A stretch of DNA of 28,652 nt from Sedimentisphaerales bacterium (GCA_016932895.1 JAFGCA010000815.1:1-28652); one strand, 5' to 3'; counted from the stretch's first letter, positions 16,974 through 23,987 are shown. Notes: generated by a model from the letters alone, not told the origin. Translations and numbers: made by a program.

Positions 16974-19004
16974 GTGGCAGCAACGAGCGACATTCGAAAC
17001 GTAGTGCTTCTGGGACATGGCGGCAGCGGCAAGACCTCGCTGGCCGAGGCGATATTGCATACAACCGGTGCGACGAACCGGCTGGGGAGCGTCGATGACA
17101 AGACCAGCACGTGCGATTACTACGACGAGGAGAAGGAGCATCAGCACTCCATCCTCTCGGCCGTCACGCACGCCGAGCATAACGGCAAGCTCATCAACCT
17201 CATCGACACGCCCGGCTATCCGGACTTCAGCGGCCCGGCCATCATGTCCATCCCGGCCGCCGAGACCGCAGTCGTCGTCATCGGCGCCGCCGCCGGCATC
17301 GAGACCAATACCCGCAAGCTCTTCCAGCTCGCCACCGAGGCCAACAAGCCGCGCGTCATCGTCATCAATAAGATGGACGCCGAAAACGTCGAGATGCCCG
17401 AGCTCATCAAAGCGATCCAGGAGACGTTCGGCTCACAGTGTCGCTGTGCCAATCTCCCCGGCGCCGACAAGAGTTCCGTGATCGACTGCATCAAGAACGA
17501 CAGCGGCGACTCACCTCTGGGCGACGTCGGACAGGCCCATACCGACCTGATCGAGAGCGCCATCGAGGCCGACGACGCCCTCATGGAGCGCTACCTGGGC
17601 GGCGAGGAAATCTCCTCGGACCAGATTGCAGCGGTCTTCGTGCAGGCCCTCAAAGCCGGCACCCTGGTCCCAATCGTCTTCACCGACGCCCGCAACGAGG
17701 TCGGCATTACCGAGCTGCTGGACCTGATCGTGAACTATACTCCGTCGCCGGCCGAGACCGAACCGGCCCGGCTCACCGACGGCGAGAACGTCACTGAAGT
17801 CAAGGCCGACAGCGCCGGTCCGCTGGCGGGCCTGGTCTTCCGCATCACCTTCGACCCCCGGTCGAATATGAAATACTCCACGATCCGCATTTTCAGCGGC
17901 ACCCTCAAGTCGGATACGAACCTGATTCGCAACGACGAGAAGAAGGGCCTTCGTCCCGGCCACGTCATGAAGACCCAGGGCGCCGAGACCACGGAAATCG
18001 ACGCCGGGGTCGCCGGTGACATCGTCACCCTGGCCAAGGTCGATGAGCTCAAAGTGGGCGACCTCGTCCACGACGGGCACGCCGCCGGCACGTTCGACAT
18101 GCTCAAGGCCCCCGAGCCCATGTTCTCGCTGGCGCTGGAGCCGGCCTCCCGCGGCGACGAGCAGAAGATCAGCGGCGCCCTCGAGAAGCTCTGCGAAGAA
18201 GACCCCTGCTTCAAGGTCAGCCGGGACGCCCAGACCAAGGAGCTCGTGGCTCACGGCATGGGCGATCTGCACCTGCGTATCATGCTCGAGAAGATGGAGC
18301 ACCGCTTCAAGCTCAAGGTCAACACCAAGGAGCCCAAGATCCCCTATCGCGAAACGATCGGGGCCAAGGCCGAGGGCCACTACCGCCACAAGAAGCAGAC
18401 CGGCGGCGCCGGGCAGTTCGGCGAGGTGTATCTCCGCGTCGAGCCGGCCGAGCGCAACAGCGACCCGCCCATGCAGTTTAGCTGGGACATCTTCGGCGGC
18501 TCCATTCCGCGGCAGTTCGAGCCGGCCATCGCCAAGGGCGTCAACGACGTCATGCAGACCGGCGTCGTCGCCGGATACCCCCTGCAGGACGTCAAGGTCA
18601 GCGTCTACGACGGCAAACACCACCCCGTGGACTCCAAGGAAGTGGCGTTCCGGGCCGCCGGCAAGGGCGCGTTCATCGACGCGGTGCAGAAGGCCAAGCC
18701 CTCCCTGCTCGAGCCCATCGTGGACATCGAAGTGACCGTGCCGGCCGAGAACGTCGGCGACATCACCGGCGATTTGTCCTCCAAACGCGGCCGCGTCGTC
18801 GGACAGGACATGCTGCCCGGCAATTTCATCACCGTCAAGGCACAGGTCCCGCTGTCCGAAGTGACTCAGTACACCAGCCAGCTCAAGAGTGTCACCGGCG
18901 GACGAGGCAGCTTCTCCATGTCGTTTAGCCACTACGAGCCCGTTCCCCCCAACGTCCAGCAGCAGATCGTTGCGGCCCACAAAAAGGCCCAGGAAACCGA
19001 ATAG
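16974..19004 (+). CDS. fusA: Elongation factor G-like translational GTPase
   Basis: 676 residues from a GTG at 16974, preceded by GGAGG. G1 is GHGGSGKT (14-21), G3 DTPGYPDF (78-85), G4 NKMD (132-135). Domain II, a domain III region (EPASRGDEQKISGALEKL), domain IV (ETIGAKAEGHYRHKKQTGGAGQFGEV) and domain V (RGRVVGQDMLPGNFITVKAQVPLSE) are all present. Standard EF-G has AHIDAGKTT and DTPGH; here the G1 loop is GHGGSGKT and the catalytic His position is Tyr. The switch I segment reads EEKEHQHSILSAVTH instead of RGITI. These are traits of the EF-G-like/EF-G2 paralogue group, so this may be a second EF-G rather than the main translocase. A good terminator follows. Confidence 0.88.
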   Translation: MAATSDIRNVVLLGHGGSGKTSLAEAILHTTGATNRLGSVDDKTSTCDYYDEEKEHQHSILSAVTHAEHNGKLINLIDTPGYPDFSGPAIMSIPAAETAVVVIGAAAGIETNTRKLFQLATEANKPRVIVINKMDAENVEMPELIKAIQETFGSQCRCANLPGADKSSVIDCIKNDSGDSPLGDVGQAHTDLIESAIEADDALMERYLGGEEISSDQIAAVFVQALKAGTLVPIVFTDARNEVGITELLDLIVNYTPSPAETEPARLTDGENVTEVKADSAGPLAGLVFRITFDPRSNMKYSTIRIFSGTLKSDTNLIRNDEKKGLRPGHVMKTQGAETTEIDAGVAGDIVTLAKVDELKVGDLVHDGHAAGTFDMLKAPEPMFSLALEPASRGDEQKISGALEKLCEEDPCFKVSRDAQTKELVAHGMGDLHLRIMLEKMEHRFKLKVNTKEPKIPYRETIGAKAEGHYRHKKQTGGAGQFGEVYLRVEPAERNSDPPMQFSWDIFGGSIPRQFEPAIAKGVNDVMQTGVVAGYPLQDVKVSVYDGKHHPVDSKEVAFRAAGKGAFIDAVQKAKPSLLEPIVDIEVTVPAENVGDITGDLSSKRGRVVGQDMLPGNFITVKAQVPLSEVTQYTSQLKSVTGGRGSFSMSFSHYEPVPPNVQQQIVAAHKKAQETE

Positions 19005-19048
19005 ACCGGCCGGACGCAACGTTCCGCCGCGTACAGTAGAGCCATGTA

Positions 19049-19081
19049 ACGGACCCTGCACAAATCACGTGCGGGGCCCGT
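19049..19081 (+). terminator. Terminator hairpin after the EF-G-like gene
   Basis: ACGG-a-CCC-t-GCAC, loop AAATCA, GTGC-g-GGG-c-CCGT, with two single mismatches in an otherwise 11-pair stem, then TTCGCTTT. It lies 45 bases after the stop codon. The U-run is short. Confidence 0.6.
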
Positions 19082-19177
19082 TCGCTTTGCGCACGCGCCC
19101 CGCCGAACCTGGGCCCGCCCCTTGCGTCACCTTCGACAAATTCTCACCAAAGTAGCCCCGAAACCGTCCGCAGGTTC

Positions 19178-19206
19178 TTGACACGCCAGTCCCAGGCCGG
19201 TATTAT
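19178..19206 (+). promoter_or_regulatory. Strong sigma-70 promoter of the IdeS-like protease gene
   Basis: TTGACA (19178-19183), exactly 17 bases, TATTAT (19201-19206). The start site should fall near 19213, leaving a leader of about 108 bases. Confidence 0.72.
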
Positions 19207-19213
19207 GGTATTT

Positions 19214-19320
19214 GGCTCCTGTCACCTGGCTCGACACGGAGCCAACTCGGTGTGGGGAGATCCTCGGTAACGCCCCCCTTATTTGAGCCATCGGCTAAGC
19301 TTGGATGAAGGAGAAATACT
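19214..19320 (+). promoter_or_regulatory. Structured 5' leader with competing hairpins
   Basis: GGCTCC (19214-19219) and GGCTC (19228-19232) can each pair with GGAGCC/GAGCC (19238-19243). Just after, ACACGG can also pair with CGGTGT. These folds exclude one another. The AAGGAG ribosome site is at the 3' end. I could not match it to a known riboswitch class. Confidence 0.35.
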
Positions 19321-20226
19321 ATGGATCTGTCGAAAGTCTGCAAACTCGTATCCACCGTCTGTGTATGGATCACACTCATGTCCTTGTGCTCCGGACCCGT
19401 CTGGGGTTCGCCCTATGACGTCGACAAATACTGGGACTCCATTCCCACCGGCCTGGACACCGACACGTCCGACTCGCTGATGTGCTGGGCGGCCACGGGC
19501 TCGAATGTCCTGACCTACACCAACTGGTACGTCGAGGACACCACGAACTCTTACAGCAAGGAGTATGACGTCTATCACGAATTTCTGGCCAATTACCCCA
19601 ACGAGCGTGGCAGCGGCACCAAAGCGTACGACGCCTACTTCGGATGGCATCACCCGAGCGAGACCGCTACCGTGGTCCAGCTCTATCCCGATCCGGCCGA
19701 TCCCGAGACCTTCCGAACGGAGATGTTCAATCTGAAAAACCAGGGCTACGGTCTCTACCTCTCGATCAACATGGGTCACGCTATCACCATGTGGGACTAC
19801 GAGGTCCTCGCCGGCGGCGGCTACAGAATCACCGTCACCGACTCCGACTCCGACGGCCCCGGCAGCGACACCCAGACCTATGAGATCGTCGAGAGCGGAG
19901 GATACTGGCGTCTCCAGGATTTCTACGGCTCCGACAACTGGTACATTCGCCGCGTCGACGCCCTGCAGCAGCGCTATCCGATGCTTATCGAGGACTTCCT
20001 GCCGCTGTATCTCCCCGAGAGGCTCACGCTCGACCCCTGGGTCCAGATACAGGCACCAGTCCAGTTGCCGTATACGCTCTACCGATACAGCACCCTGGCG
20101 GTGATTCCCGAGCAGTTTGAGGGACCCTTTGCGGTGACAACCATCCCCGCGCCGTCGGTGGCCATGCTCGTCCTGACCGGTCTGGCCACATTGGGCGGAG
20201 CAGCCAGAAGGCGAAAGGCAAAATAG
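19321..20226 (+). CDS. Secreted IdeS-like cysteine protease with PEP-CTERM-type tail
   Basis: 301 residues; AAGGAG lies seven bases before the ATG. A signal peptide (1-29, ending VWGS) precedes a papain-fold catalytic domain: nucleophile C55 in SLMCWAATGSNVL, H153 in NMGHAITMWDYEV, and an Asp-rich VTDSDSDG (172-179) that supplies the third residue. This C...H...TDSD order is that of IdeS/Mac-type peptidases. The C-terminus (272-301) is a sorting signal: IPAPS, a hydrophobic helix and ARRRKAK, a PEP-CTERM variant with PAP in place of PEP, recognised by an exosortase. The enzyme is thus probably exported and attached to or released at the cell surface. Substrate unknown. Promoter and leader are its own, so it is probably monocistronic. 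Confidence 0.85.
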   Translation: MDLSKVCKLVSTVCVWITLMSLCSGPVWGSPYDVDKYWDSIPTGLDTDTSDSLMCWAATGSNVLTYTNWYVEDTTNSYSKEYDVYHEFLANYPNERGSGTKAYDAYFGWHHPSETATVVQLYPDPADPETFRTEMFNLKNQGYGLYLSINMGHAITMWDYEVLAGGGYRITVTDSDSDGPGSDTQTYEIVESGGYWRLQDFYGSDNWYIRRVDALQQRYPMLIEDFLPLYLPERLTLDPWVQIQAPVQLPYTLYRYSTLAVIPEQFEGPFAVTTIPAPSVAMLVLTGLATLGGAARRRKAK

Positions 20227-20458
20227 CGCGCGGCTCCGAGCCGCATCCGCGGCGACCAAATTCACGGCGGCAACGACCCGGCCAACCGGCAGGCTATACG
20301 GCCATCGCCCGGTGCGGCAAACCCGTGGGATCTCCCGCGCGCGTGCTTTCCGATGGTGCCGGACAGCCCCTTTTTCCCGTGCATTGCCTCGACGCCGCAG
20401 GTATAATAATCAACTGAGGGGTGATTTCGGCAGGCGAGGATTTGCCGGGGGATTTGAA

Positions 20459-21322
20459 ATGGCTGCTGAACGAAGAACGCGGAGCGGTCGGCGCTGGTAT
20501 TCCTGGGTACTTCGTATCCTCTTGGTGCTTCTCTGCCTCAGTCTGGGCGACACCACCGTGCGCGAGCGACCGGCTCTGGCCTCGGATGCGCCGGAGGCCA
20601 CAGAGCGCGTCAAGGATGCGAACGAGCCTTCGCGGCCGGACCACAACCATCCCGCGTTCGCAGAGCGAGTGGAAGAGCGAAAGCGAATGGTGACGCAGCA
20701 GATCGAATGGAGGCAGGTGCGCGACCCGAACGTGCTCAAGGCCATGCGGACCGTACCGCGACATGCGTTCATGCGTCCCGGCGACCAGCGGTACGCCTAC
20801 CTGGACAGGCCCTGGTCGATCGGCGAGGGCCAGACGATCAGCCAGCCATACATCGTGGCCTTCATGACCGAGGCCCTCAAGCTCGATCCGAACTCGCGGG
20901 TGCTGGAGATCGGGACCGGGTCCGGCTACCAGGCGGCCGTCTGTGGCGAGGTCGCCCGGGAGGTGTACAGCATCGAAATCGTCGAACCGCTGGCGCGGTC
21001 GGCCGCCAGGCGGCTCAAGAAGCTCGGCTACGGGAACGTCTTCGTCAAGGCGGGCGATGGGTTTTATGGCTGGCCGGAGAAGGCCCCGTTCGATGCGATC
21101 ATTGGTACGGCCGCCGCCGTGCGGGTACCGCCGGCCCTAATCCGGCAGTTGAAGGAAGGCGGACGAATGATTCTCCCGGTCGAAGACGAGACCGGATTCC
21201 AGTACCTGATCCTTCTGACCCGAGACGAGCGCGGCAAGCTCCACAAAAAGAACGTCATGCCGGTGCGCTTTGTACCCATGACCGGGGACGTGCGGAAACC
21301 CGAGAAGAAAAACGACAGGTAA
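20459..21322 (+). CDS. pcm: Exported protein-L-isoaspartate O-methyltransferase
   Basis: 287 residues from the ATG at 20459, which has GGGGGA six bases upstream; an open frame back to 20312 has no ribosome site. Residues 10-42 (RRWYSWVLRILLVLLCLSLG..ALA) are a signal peptide or anchor, followed by a charged linker. From ~65 it is a typical PCMT: PWSIGEGQTISQPYIV (118-133), SAM-binding VLEIGTGSGYQAAV (148-161), YSIEIVEPLA (170-179), AGDGFYGWPEKAPFDAI (198-214) and LKEGGRMILPV (231-241). The family methylates isoaspartyl residues in damaged proteins using SAM. Export is unusual, since SAM is cytoplasmic; a membrane-anchored cytoplasmic-side enzyme is an alternative. Confidence 0.9.
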   Translation: MAAERRTRSGRRWYSWVLRILLVLLCLSLGDTTVRERPALASDAPEATERVKDANEPSRPDHNHPAFAERVEERKRMVTQQIEWRQVRDPNVLKAMRTVPRHAFMRPGDQRYAYLDRPWSIGEGQTISQPYIVAFMTEALKLDPNSRVLEIGTGSGYQAAVCGEVAREVYSIEIVEPLARSAARRLKKLGYGNVFVKAGDGFYGWPEKAPFDAIIGTAAAVRVPPALIRQLKEGGRMILPVEDETGFQYLILLTRDERGKLHKKNVMPVRFVPMTGDVRKPEKKNDR

Positions 21323-21345
21323 CGGCCGGTACGCGCCGGGAAGCG

Positions 21346-22212
21346 TCAATACCAAATCTTCAAATCGCGCGGCAGAACCTCGTAGTGAAACGAGGTGTCC
21401 CGGCGGTAGATGTTGCCGTCGACCTGGGCGTACCGCTCTTGTTGTATGACGATGCGGATGTCACGCGCCTTCCTGTAGATGCCGAGCTTGTTCTCGTTGA
21501 GGAAGGCGTTGGCGACGTTCTGGACGATTTCGCCCCAGCCCGAGTTGACGGCGAGCAGATGCAGGTAGCCGTCATCGAAGACCGCGTTCGGGACGACCTT
21601 CATGTGGTACCCGTAGTAGGGAATCTTGGTAACGATCGCAGTGACCACGTCGGACACGACCAACTCTTCCCCGTCGATCAGAATCGACATGTTCGTTCTC
21701 TCGAGATCGGCGAAGAACGAACCGAAGGTGGCCATGGCATACGCCTGCGGGCCTTTGATCCCGTTTTCGCGCAGCGACTCGCGGCGGTTGAGAATGTCGC
21801 CTTCCAGCCCGACGCTGGCCATGAAGGCCTTGCGATCGCCGTCACAGAGGATCAGGTCGAGGAAACGGAGCTTGCCTTCTTTGATCTTTTTGGCCGCACG
21901 CGTCAACTGGGGCGGCAAGTCCAGAGCGTACCGCAGGGCGCACCCGGAGCCGACGGGCAGATAGGAGAAAATCATATCGGTGCCCACCTCGTTGATGACG
22001 TCGGAGGCGGTCCCGTCGCCGCCGGCCACAATCAGGACCTCCACCCTGCGGGCCAGGTCCACGGCGCATTGGGCGAATTCCGCCCTGGACTGGGTGTCCA
22101 GGCCACCGATGGTACAGTCGCCCAGGATCTCTTTCACCTGCTGCAAGGCGCGGGCCTTGTGGCTTACGCTGGTGGTCCCGGCCGTAGGATTTGCAATAAT
22201 GCCAAATCTCAC
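21346..22212 (-). CDS. Diacylglycerol/sphingosine kinase-family lipid kinase
   Basis: 288 residues from a GTG at 22212 (GGAG about 11 bases upstream). The N-terminus GIIANPTAG (4-12), the nucleotide loop VAGGDGTASDVINEV (62-76) and PVGSGCALRYAL (86-97) define the DAGK catalytic domain. The C-terminal beta domain carries VPNAVFDDGYLHLL and ends in the usual VDG-x-(I/E) segment (AQVDGNIYRRD). Family members phosphorylate diacylglycerol, phosphatidylglycerol or sphingoid lipids at the inner membrane. The second loop is normally GTGND or GSGNE; here the Asn-Asp pair is replaced by Cys-Ala, so substrate or activity may differ. A good promoter lies about 100 bases upstream. Confidence 0.85.
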   Translation of the reverse strand: MRFGIIANPTAGTTSVSHKARALQQVKEILGDCTIGGLDTQSRAEFAQCAVDLARRVEVLIVAGGDGTASDVINEVGTDMIFSYLPVGSGCALRYALDLPPQLTRAAKKIKEGKLRFLDLILCDGDRKAFMASVGLEGDILNRRESLRENGIKGPQAYAMATFGSFFADLERTNMSILIDGEELVVSDVVTAIVTKIPYYGYHMKVVPNAVFDDGYLHLLAVNSGWGEIVQNVANAFLNENKLGIYRKARDIRIVIQQERYAQVDGNIYRRDTSFHYEVLPRDLKIWY

Positions 22213-22530
22213 TGGACTTGCGACTCCAACTGCGACCCCGTTCGCCGAGTTGCGTCAAAGAGCCACACCGGCTTCTCTGCGGGCGAATCGCGGTCATCCG
22301 ATAAGGGATCTCCCCAGCCATTGTACAGGTTTAAGATGTTTCGGACAAGCGGTCCGGCCACCTTGAACCGATCGCCTCAGCCGCAGGAGGCGGCGACCGT
22401 AACGGCCGTTCCCACACCTGCAAAGACGGAACGTCGCCGGCAAAAGGGGGTACGACGATTCGCCGGAATGGGGTTTTCGGACCTTGCGGAGGGATCGTGG
22501 CGGAAGAACGCACCGAACGCCTCCGCCGCG
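22213..22530. other. Intergenic region carrying the lipid-kinase promoter
   Basis: Contains only the promoter at 22320-22348 and the lipid-kinase leader. The part nearer 22530 is the 3' flank of the 96-residue gene; no terminator, repeat or additional gene was recognised. Confidence 0.45.
22320..22348 (-). promoter_or_regulatory. Sigma-70 promoter of the lipid-kinase gene
   Basis: Minus strand: TTGTCC (22348-22343), exactly 17 bases, TACAAT (22325-22320). The start would be near 22313, about 100 bases before the GTG. Confidence 0.6.
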
Positions 22531-22821
22531 TCAGGAGTAATCGGCGATGAGCAGGATGCCGTCGCAGACTCCCTTGAGCCAGTTGACTTCTTCGGACTGG
22601 CCGATCAGGGGACCGGACCCGTTGAAACGCACCATCTTCCAGACCTTGTCCGACAGATCGAGCCCCTTGGCCAGGCCCGAAGCACTGGTCAGGGCGCCGA
22701 AGAGAGCGATGAGAACTTTATGGTCGGCCGGAAGCTTGTCGAAGGTGGTTTCCAGAAACCGTTCCACGCTGAAGGACTCGGGACTGGGTGCCTGTGGCTC
22801 TTTGCTCTGCTGCCCATTCAT
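22531..22821 (-). CDS. Hypothetical protein co-transcribed with the LuxR-type regulator
   Basis: 96 residues. It begins 24 bases downstream of the regulator gene on the same strand, so it is probably the second gene of that operon. Residues 1-16 are polar; residues 17-60 contain an amphipathic helix (SVERFLETTFDKLP) and a hydrophobic segment (HKVLIALFGALTSASGLAKGL). The C-terminus is WLKGVCDGILLIADYS. I do not recognise a family. The ribosome site is weak. Being paired with the regulator, it could modify its activity, but nothing in the sequence shows this. Confidence 0.6.
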   Translation of the reverse strand: MNGQQSKEPQAPSPESFSVERFLETTFDKLPADHKVLIALFGALTSASGLAKGLDLSDKVWKMVRFNGSGPLIGQSEEVNWLKGVCDGILLIADYS

Positions 22822-22845
22822 GGCATGTCCGTCCGTCGCATAGGT

Positions 22846-23145
22846 TCACACTGCGGCCCCCTTCGAGAGGGATCCGTTGCTTCTCCGGGAGTGCGCCCGC
22901 AAGGACACAAAAACATGCACGACCAGTTCGATCCGGTCGTTGAGGTCGAACTTGCGAAACAAACGGCCCATGTGCGTGCGCACCGTCGGCAGCGCAATAT
23001 TCAGGTCGTGCGCAATTTGCTTGTCCGACTTGGCATGTAGGATCTCCCTGACGATCTGGGCCTGTCGGGGCGAGAGCCCGAGGCGATGCTGTAACTGGGC
23101 CCATTCCTGCTCGGAGATCAGCTCTGTGTTTGCCACCACTGCCAT
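22846..23145 (-). CDS. LuxR/NarL-type HTH regulator without a receiver domain
   Basis: 99 residues from the ATG at 23145, with AAGGA seven bases upstream; an ATG at 23172 is the alternative. A 139-codon reading from 23265 would start on the -35 TTG of its own promoter and is rejected. Residues 21-82 are a GerE/LuxR C-terminal HTH: LGLSPRQAQIVREIL, then KSDKQIAHDLNIALPTVRTH (recognition helix), then RLFRKFDLNDRIELVVHVF. There is no receiver, PAS or autoinducer domain, so its activity is probably set by abundance or a partner. Its promoter carries a TACGTA palindrome, also found at two RNA promoters downstream, making it the obvious candidate regulator of all three (inference). Confidence 0.85.
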   Translation of the reverse strand: MAVVANTELISEQEWAQLQHRLGLSPRQAQIVREILHAKSDKQIAHDLNIALPTVRTHMGRLFRKFDLNDRIELVVHVFVSLRAHSRRSNGSLSKGAAV

Positions 23146-23237
23146 CCTGGCATCCTTGTACTTTGGAGGCATCCAACCATTGGCCCCCTGGCGTAGCGGG
23201 CTGTGCCCTGCGGCCCCTCTTGCATCCACACAGAAAG

Positions 23238-23265
23238 AGTATAGACTCGCGCCGGCATCGGGCAA
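23238..23265 (-). promoter_or_regulatory. Promoter of the LuxR-type regulator gene
   Basis: Minus strand: TTGCCC (23265-23260), 16 bases, TATACT (23243-23238). The start site near 23231 gives an 86-base leader to the ATG at 23145. Confidence 0.65.
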
Positions 23266-23268
23266 TCA

Positions 23269-23285
23269 GGGAAACTACGTATTTT
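23269..23285 (-). promoter_or_regulatory. Box 1: TACGTA palindromic operator at the regulator's own promoter
   Basis: Minus strand reads AAAATACGTAGTTTCCC, followed by TGA and the -35 hexamer. It differs from boxes 2 and 3 at one position in the palindrome and one at the end. The first base of the box is exactly 20 bases upstream of the first base of the -35 in all three promoters. Confidence 0.65.
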
Positions 23286-23287
23286 GC

Positions 23288-23307
23288 CGTCATCAATTTG
23301 GATGACG
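23288..23307. repeat. Perfect inverted repeat beside box 1
   Basis: CGTCATC, loop AATTTG, GATGACG: seven pairs, symmetrical on both strands, lying two bases from box 1. It could be a second binding site or an RNA hairpin. There is no U-run on either side. Confidence 0.4.
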
Positions 23308-23334
23308 TCCTCGCCATCACCGGCGGCGTTCGTG

Positions 23335-23496
23335 TCAGTGGCAGATCCAAAACCACTCCTGGTATTCCGGCGCGTGGATCATGCGACAGTAGGCGGGAAT
23401 GTGGATCTTGTTTTGAGATTTGAATCGTCCCGCGCCGACTCCGTACCTGTCGGCGGACCGGCACTCGTCGATCCGCTCGACCCAGTAGCTCCGCAC
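23335..23496 (-). CDS. Possible 53-residue protein or remnant of a gene
   Basis: A GTG at 23496 opens a frame whose third codon positions are mostly G or C (about 83 percent by my count), as in real genes of this window. It ends IPAYCRMIHAPEYQEWFWICH. Upstream the frame stays open but composition stops looking coding; a neighbouring frame reads DDNDEHLGS, so a frameshifted remnant is possible. No clear ribosome site and no family recognised. Confidence 0.3.
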   Translation of the reverse strand: MRSYWVERIDECRSADRYGVGAGRFKSQNKIHIPAYCRMIHAPEYQEWFWICH

Positions 23497-23552
23497 GACC
23501 CGAGGTGTTCGTCGTTGTCGTCTGTCCCCAGGGAAGAAGGAAGACCGCAAAT

Positions 23553-23611
23553 AAAAAAAGGGAGATACAGGGACACCCATGAAGACAGCTCTTTCATCAC
23601 CCTGTTCTCCC
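23553..23611 (-). terminator. Strong rho-independent terminator
   Basis: Minus strand: GGGAGA-ACAGGG, a 26-base loop with its own small hairpin (ATGAAAGA/TCTTCAT), CCCTGT-a-TCTCCC, then seven T. Twelve pairs with one bulge and a proper U-run. Confidence 0.8.
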
Positions 23612-23666
23612 TGCCGCACAGTGCCTTTAGTCCAATCCGTTTTTGTGAGCAAATTGCACTAGCAGC
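23553..23666 (-). ncRNA. Candidate small RNA of about 114 nt with intrinsic terminator
   Basis: Bounded by the promoter at 23673-23701 and the terminator at 23553-23611. No ribosome site with a plausible open frame lies inside. Predicted structure: a 5' hairpin TGAGCA...TGCTCA, a single-stranded stretch with GGATTGGAC, then the terminator. Its promoter carries box 2, so it should be under the same control as the LuxR-type gene. The boundaries are predictions; the target is unknown. Confidence 0.55.
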
Positions 23667-23672
23667 ATGCTC

Positions 23673-23701
23673 ACTATGGGGCACAGACGACCATTTGTCA
23701 A
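23673..23701 (-). promoter_or_regulatory. Promoter of the ~114-nt RNA
   Basis: Minus strand: TTGACA (23701-23696), 17 bases, CATAGT (23678-23673). A perfect -35 with a weak -10 fits an activator-dependent promoter; box 2 lies directly upstream. Confidence 0.6.
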
Positions 23702-23721
23702 TTGGGGAAAATACGTATTTT
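23695..23721 (-). repeat. 27-bp exact repeat, copy 1
   Basis: Identical over 27 bases to 24352-24378. It includes box 2 and the whole -35 hexamer but not the spacer or -10, so the identity reflects a conserved promoter control element rather than a duplicated gene. Confidence 0.9.
23704..23721 (-). promoter_or_regulatory. Box 2: AAAATACGTATTTTCCCC operator
   Basis: A perfect 14-base palindrome AAAATACGTATTTT followed by CCCC, two bases (AA) and the -35 hexamer TTGACA. Identical to box 3. Its centre is about 13 bases upstream of the -35, i.e. near -49, a usual place for an activator touching RNA polymerase. Confidence 0.7.
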
Positions 23722-23819
23722 CGCGCGTTGGCCAAGTCGCCCCGCGTCCAGGGCTGACCGTGGGGGAAAAGACGCGGGGCATGGAGTGTGTGATGCCTGG
23801 ACGAGTTGTCATAACTAAG

Positions 23820-23885
23820 AAGGGCACTGCCCTGGAAGGTGCACCCCTGCAGGGCCTTGGGGCCTCTGACCCGAGCAGTGCCCTT
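23820..23885 (-). terminator. Long hairpin, possible end of the GGA-rich RNA
   Basis: AAGGGCACTGC and GCAGTGCCCTT form a perfect 11-pair outer stem around an inner GC-rich region that can fold further. On the minus strand it is followed by CTTAGTT, a poor U-run. Confidence 0.45.
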
Positions 23886-23886
23886 T

Positions 23887-23931
23887 GTCCATCCTTGGAC
23901 ATACCTTCTTCAATGACCATCCCTGGATCAT
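23887..23931 (-). promoter_or_regulatory. Two CsrA-site-like hairpins
   Basis: Minus strand, 5' to 3': ATGA-U-CC, loop AGGGAU, GG-UCAT (23931-23913), then GUCC, loop AAGGAU, GGAC (23900-23887). Both contain CCARGGAUGG. Against the CsrA SELEX consensus RUACARGGAUGU each matches 10 of 12 positions, and each places GGA in a hexaloop. Confidence 0.5.
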
Positions 23932-23937
23932 CACCCT

Positions 23938-23965
23938 CCCTACCGAAATCGTAGCTCCGGTAGGG
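23938..23965 (-). repeat. Perfect 8-pair hairpin within the GGA-rich RNA
   Basis: CCCTACCG and CGGTAGGG enclose a 12-base loop. It lies between the possible small frame and the CsrA-like hairpins and adds to the evidence that the transcript is structured. Confidence 0.5.
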
Positions 23966-23987
23966 TGCTACGCTGTTTGGACACGTT

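Noticed and set aside
14823..17180. Minus-strand open frame of 785 codons
   Set aside because: It lies opposite three well-supported plus-strand genes and reflects high GC codon structure; no domain is visible.
17511..19061. Minus-strand open frame of 516 codons
   Set aside because: Antisense shadow of the EF-G-like gene.
20230..20244. GCGGCT-CCG-AGCCGC hairpin after the protease gene as a terminator
   Set aside because: Short stem with a three-base loop and no U-run; could be chance in GC-rich DNA.
20707..23040. Plus-strand open frame of 777 codons
   Set aside because: It runs across the methyltransferase in another frame and antisense to the lipid kinase, the hypothetical gene and the regulator; a shadow.
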